A stretch of 64,000 bases of DNA from Caryophanales bacterium UBA1744 (lineage in GTDB: Bacteria > Bacillota_I > Bacilli_A > RFN20 > CAG-826), in the NCBI GenBank assembly GCA_002314915.1, contig DCHU01000029.1, forward strand, positions 33,451 through 97,450, written 5' to 3'. Positions within the stretch are counted from its first letter, which is position 1. Each line of letters starts with the position of its first letter. This document shows positions 61,001 to 64,000 of this stretch, piece by piece. The notes beneath the pieces are model-generated. The model was not told the DNA's origin. It made no database searches and saw only the letters and a program-made list of their open reading frames with translations. Position numbers and translations under genes: made by a program.

Positions 61001-62172
61001 TGAGTATCTTTGAACAGGATAAAGAATACATAGTTGGATCATACAATCGTTTCCCGATAGAGATCGTTAAGGGCAAAGGCTCTCTAGCATATGATGCAGA
61101 TGGCAAGGAGTACATAGACCTTGGCTCTGGCATCGCGGTCAACACTTTCGGATATTCGGATGAGGAATGGATAAAAGCTGTTGAGTCTCAGTTAGGACTA
61201 TTCCAGCACACATCAAACCTCTATTACACCAAACCATGCGTTGAACTTGCTAAAGCAATAACCGAGAGGACGGGAATGAGCAAAGTGTTCTTCGGAAACT
61301 CGGGCGCAGAAGCAAATGAGTGCTTGGTGAAGGTCGCAAGGAAATGGGCCGCTGAAAACAAGGGCGAGAATTGCTACACAATCGTCACACTCGAGAATTC
61401 CTTCCACGGAAGAACCCTCACAACACTTGCTTTGACGGGCCAGGACCACTACCACGAATTGTATCAGCCATTAACCCCGGGTTTTAAACACATCGAAGCG
61501 GGCAACATCGAAGAAGCTGAATACGTCATCTCTAGAGGCAATGTCGCCGCAGTCATAATCGAGACTGTTCAGGGCGAAGGCGGAGTAAACGTCATCGACA
61601 AAGAATATGTCGAAGGTCTATATCAGCTCTGCAAAAAATACAACGTATTGTTCATGGTTGACGAGGTTCAGACAGGCAATGGAAGAACCGGAAAACTATA
61701 TTCATACATGCACTACGACGTCGAGGTCGATGCCTTCTCAACCGCTAAAGGCCTTGGAGGTGGACTTCCAATCGGGGCATGCGTTGTAAGCGATAAGCTT
61801 AAAGACGTGATCAAATTCGGTGACCATGGATCCACATTCGGAGGAAACCCAATCGCCTGCGCTGGCGGTTTGTCGATAATCAATAGATTAGATGATGAGT
61901 TCCTCGCTGAAGTGGCTAAGAAAGGCGATTACATAGTAAATAGCCTTAAAGATGTTCCGGGAGTCGAGTCAATCTCGCATCTTGGAATGATGATTGGAAT
62001 CAAACCAACCAAAGATGTTGCAGGCGCGATTGTGAAAGAACTAATGAATCGCGGTGTGCTTGCCTTAACCGCAAAGAACAAAGTCAGATTATTGCCTGCG
62101 CTAAACATCGACTATCCAACGCTCGATAAGGCGTTAGATATATTGAAAACAGTATTAAAGGAGAATGCCTAA
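61000..62172 (+). CDS. argD: Acetylornithine aminotransferase
   Basis: 390 aa, class III PLP aminotransferase. PLP Lys in FSTAKGLGGGLPIGA (near 250), MVDEVQTGNGRTG carries the Asp. Coupled to argB by a TAATG overlap. Confidence 0.95.
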   Translation: MSIFEQDKEYIVGSYNRFPIEIVKGKGSLAYDADGKEYIDLGSGIAVNTFGYSDEEWIKAVESQLGLFQHTSNLYYTKPCVELAKAITERTGMSKVFFGNSGAEANECLVKVARKWAAENKGENCYTIVTLENSFHGRTLTTLALTGQDHYHELYQPLTPGFKHIEAGNIEEAEYVISRGNVAAVIIETVQGEGGVNVIDKEYVEGLYQLCKKYNVLFMVDEVQTGNGRTGKLYSYMHYDVEVDAFSTAKGLGGGLPIGACVVSDKLKDVIKFGDHGSTFGGNPIACAGGLSIINRLDDEFLAEVAKKGDYIVNSLKDVPGVESISHLGMMIGIKPTKDVAGAIVKELMNRGVLALTAKNKVRLLPALNIDYPTLDKALDILKTVLKENA

Positions 62173-63185
62173 TGAGTTACTACAAAAAGAGTTTCTTAAA
62201 GTTACTAGACTTCACCAGTGAGGAGATCGCAACCCATTTGAAGGTCGCAAAGAACCTCAAGGCCGAGAAGAAATCCGGAGTCTCACACCGAGTACTCGAG
62301 GGAAAGAACATCGCTCTCGTCTTCGAGAAGACCTCAACCAGAACCAGATGTGCTTTCGAAGTTGCTGGCAGCGATTTGGGCATGCACCCTGTATACCTCG
62401 ACCCTAAGTCATCCCAAATCGGAAAGAAAGAGTCGATTGAAGATACCGCAAGGGTCCTTGGAAGGATGTTTGACGGAATCGAGTACCGTGGATATGGTCA
62501 GGAAATCGTTCAGAAACTCTCCGATTACAGCGGAGTCCCAGTCTGGAACGGTCTCACAAACGAATACCACCCAACACAGATTCTCGCAGACTTGTTAACC
62601 ATTCAGGAACACCTCGGAGAACTCAAGGGAAAGACCCTCGTCTTCATGGGCGACTGCCGCTACAACATGGCAAATTCACTCATGGTCGGTTGCGCAAAGA
62701 TGGGAATGAATTTCGTTGCTTCATCCAACAAAAAATACTTCCCAAACGACGAATTAACATCAATTTGCAAGGAAATTGCCAAGGAAACAGGCGCAACAAT
62801 CACTTTTGAGGAAGATCCAATCAAGGCCGTTAAGGGCGCAGATGTCATCTATACAGACGTCTGGGTATCAATGGGTGAAGACCCTTCTGTTTGGGATGAG
62901 AGAATCAAAGACTTGCTCCCATATCAGGTCAACAAAACCCTTATGGAATCAACAGGCAAGGAAACAACCAAGTTCATGCACTGCTTACCTGCCTTCCATG
63001 ACTTAAAGACTGAAATCGGAAAAGACATCTACGACAGATATGGCCTTACCGCGATGGAAGTCGCAGACGACGTGTTCGAGAGCGAGGCATCAATCGTGTT
63101 CGATGAGGCCGAGAACAGAATGCACACCATCAAGGCTGTCATGCTCTGCTCACTCGTCGAAGACATCTCAAGATGGGCTAAATAA
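62172..63185 (+). CDS. argF: Ornithine carbamoyltransferase
   Basis: 337 aa. Carbamoyl phosphate motif STRTRCAFE (near 55), ornithine loop HCLPAFHD (near 270). Forms citrulline. Coupled to argD by TAATG; last gene of the operon. Length and motifs fit the catabolic/anabolic OTC group; biosynthetic use follows from the operon. Confidence 0.95.
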   Translation: MSYYKKSFLKLLDFTSEEIATHLKVAKNLKAEKKSGVSHRVLEGKNIALVFEKTSTRTRCAFEVAGSDLGMHPVYLDPKSSQIGKKESIEDTARVLGRMFDGIEYRGYGQEIVQKLSDYSGVPVWNGLTNEYHPTQILADLLTIQEHLGELKGKTLVFMGDCRYNMANSLMVGCAKMGMNFVASSNKKYFPNDELTSICKEIAKETGATITFEEDPIKAVKGADVIYTDVWVSMGEDPSVWDERIKDLLPYQVNKTLMESTGKETTKFMHCLPAFHDLKTEIGKDIYDRYGLTAMEVADDVFESEASIVFDEAENRMHTIKAVMLCSLVEDISRWAK

Positions 63186-63196
63186 ATAACAAACAG

Positions 63197-63225
63197 AGGA
63201 CGATTAGAAAATATCGTCCTTTTTG
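63197..63225 (+). terminator. Terminator of the arg operon
   Basis: Stem AGGACGAT / ATCGTCCT (8 bp), 8-nt loop, TTTTT. Confidence 0.9.
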
Positions 63226-63237
63226 TTTTAATAATTC

Positions 63238-63265
63238 TTGAATATATTCCCGATGCTTTTATAAA
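63238..63265 (+). promoter_or_regulatory. Leaderless-type promoter of the M20 peptidase gene
   Basis: TTGAAT (63238-63243), 16 bp, TATAAA (63260-63265), then 7 nt to ATG 63273, with no ribosome binding site. Confidence 0.55.
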
Positions 63266-63272
63266 TAACCTC

Positions 63273-64000
63273 ATGAGCGAAAAACTTGATTTATACACAT
63301 CTAAGCTATCTAAGATGATCCAGGCTGAGACTGTATCATCCTTTTCAGAACCTGATTTAGACAAATTCAAACACTTTAGGTCTTTGCTTAAGGATTTATT
63401 CCCGCTGGTATTCAAAACCTGCGAGATGGAAGAATTTGACGGCTCCCTTCTTTTGGAGTGGAAAGGTGTATCTTCGGATAAGCCATCACTTCTCATGAAC
63501 CATTATGATGTTGTTGAGGCGACCGGGGAATGGTCACATTCAGCATTCTCTGGAGAGGTTGTAGACGACAAGCTGTATGGCAGAGGCACATTGGACGACA
63601 AAGGACCATTATTCGCTATGCTTCAGGGCATCGAGGAGATGATTGAGAGCGGATTTACGCCAAAGAATGACATCTATATCGAAACCGGAAGAAACGAGGA
63701 AACCGACGGAAGAGGAGCGGATGCAATATCCAGGGCCTTAGAAGAAAGAGGAATCAGAATCGACTTCGTTCTCGATGAAGGTGGAGAAATCATGTATGAC
63801 CCGCTCGGCGGAGCAGATGGAACGTTCGCAGTAGTCGGACTTGGAGAAAAGTGCACGGTCGACTTGAAATTCACCGCAAGAAGCGCCGGAGGTCATGCAT
63901 CCACGCCGGGAAAGAACACCCCACTCGTACGATTGGGCAAGTTCATGGCGGAGGTTGATTCAAAAGACTTATTCAAGAAGTCGCTTTCTCCAGTCATTAA
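63273..64000 (+). CDS. M20-family metallopeptidase (partial, C-terminus beyond window)
   Basis: About 242 residues are seen before the window ends. Dinuclear zinc site: MNHYDVVEA (HxD, near 92), GRGTLDDKGP (Asp near 125), RNEETDGRG (catalytic/ligand EE near 155) and LDEGGEI (Asp near 180). This is the layout of M20 carboxypeptidases/aminoacylases (PM20D1/DapE superfamily). A lid domain begins near 200. Next to the arg operon, a deacylase role is possible but argJ makes an ArgE role unnecessary. Confidence 0.88.
   Translation, partial: MSEKLDLYTSKLSKMIQAETVSSFSEPDLDKFKHFRSLLKDLFPLVFKTCEMEEFDGSLLLEWKGVSSDKPSLLMNHYDVVEATGEWSHSAFSGEVVDDKLYGRGTLDDKGPLFAMLQGIEEMIESGFTPKNDIYIETGRNEETDGRGADAISRALEERGIRIDFVLDEGGEIMYDPLGGADGTFAVVGLGEKCTVDLKFTARSAGGHASTPGKNTPLVRLGKFMAEVDSKDLFKKSLSPVI

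Noticed and set aside
1..64000. CRISPR arrays, insertion sequences, prophage, rRNA genes, origin of replication
   Set aside because: No regularly spaced repeats, transposase or integrase genes, rRNA segments or DnaA-box clusters were seen.

Overview
The window is a 64 kb chromosomal piece of a Gram-positive, low-to-mid GC bacterium, most likely an uncultured gut-type member of the Bacillota (class Bacilli in the wide sense, on the Erysipelotrichia / mollicute-relative side). The signs are many lipobox-type lipoproteins, AAGGAGG ribosome binding sites, TTGACA/TATAAT promoters, an arginine T-box, CCA-encoding tRNAs, paired CNNM proteins, a GH2 / GPH-symporter pair and a Tad-like pilus ATPase. 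TGA is a stop codon (several ATGA overlaps) and the only tRNA-Trp reads UGG, so the code is standard. The lineage is inference; no marker gene is decisive.

Layout. 1-4.0 kb: two MacB/FtsX-type ABC proteins (the first cut by the window edge) and a MerR regulator with its own 19-bp-spacer promoter. 4.1-12.2 kb: tRNA-Trp, a potassium uptake operon with two TrkH subunits and two TrkA-type RCK proteins, a DUF5662-like protein, a sirtuin, and an MscS channel carrying a C-terminal FtsK-gamma-like winged helix. 12.2-19.6 kb: small surface proteins, a CXXC membrane protein with a polyferredoxin-thioredoxin fusion, oligoendopeptidase F, and a zinc-ribbon acyltransferase. 19.8-25.3 kb: GH2 beta-galactosidase, GPH symporter, GNAT-MGMT fusion. 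25.5-30.4 kb: tRNA-Glu, tRNA-Asn, acyl carrier protein and a compact Tad-like pilus operon whose 47-aa pilin is too short for ordinary ORF calling. 30.4-39.8 kb: guanylate kinase, two CNNM proteins, a repetitive Pro/Glu/Ala-rich membrane protein, lipid kinase, CTP synthase, MBL-fold hydrolase, aquaporin. 39.9-50.2 kb: an ECF sigma / anti-sigma module with a paralogous lipoprotein, a TlpA lipoprotein, further lipoproteins, DeoD and a CmpB-like membrane protein. 50.2-54.9 kb: CoA-transferase, a possibly acquired nuclease-like gene, tRNA-Glu(CUC), glutamyl-tRNA synthetase, tRNA-Gly. 55.0-63.2 kb: T-box plus argGHCJBDF, the complete set from glutamate to arginine through the acetyl cycle. The window ends inside an M20 peptidase.

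The most interesting signals are: (1) the MscS channel fused to an FtsK-gamma-like DNA-binding domain; (2) the reduced Tad-like operon without peptidase or TadZ; (3) the ECF module in which the anti-sigma extracellular domain and a nearby lipoprotein share a C-terminal SYHGGH motif, and whose two transcription units share a promoter-like motif; (4) a recurring promoter layout with the -10 hexamer only 6-7 nt from the ATG and no Shine-Dalgarno sequence, pointing to leaderless mRNAs at six loci; (5) several domain fusions (CXXC protein, polyferredoxin-TlpA, GNAT-MGMT); and (6) a nuclease-like gene of atypical codon use beside a tRNA.
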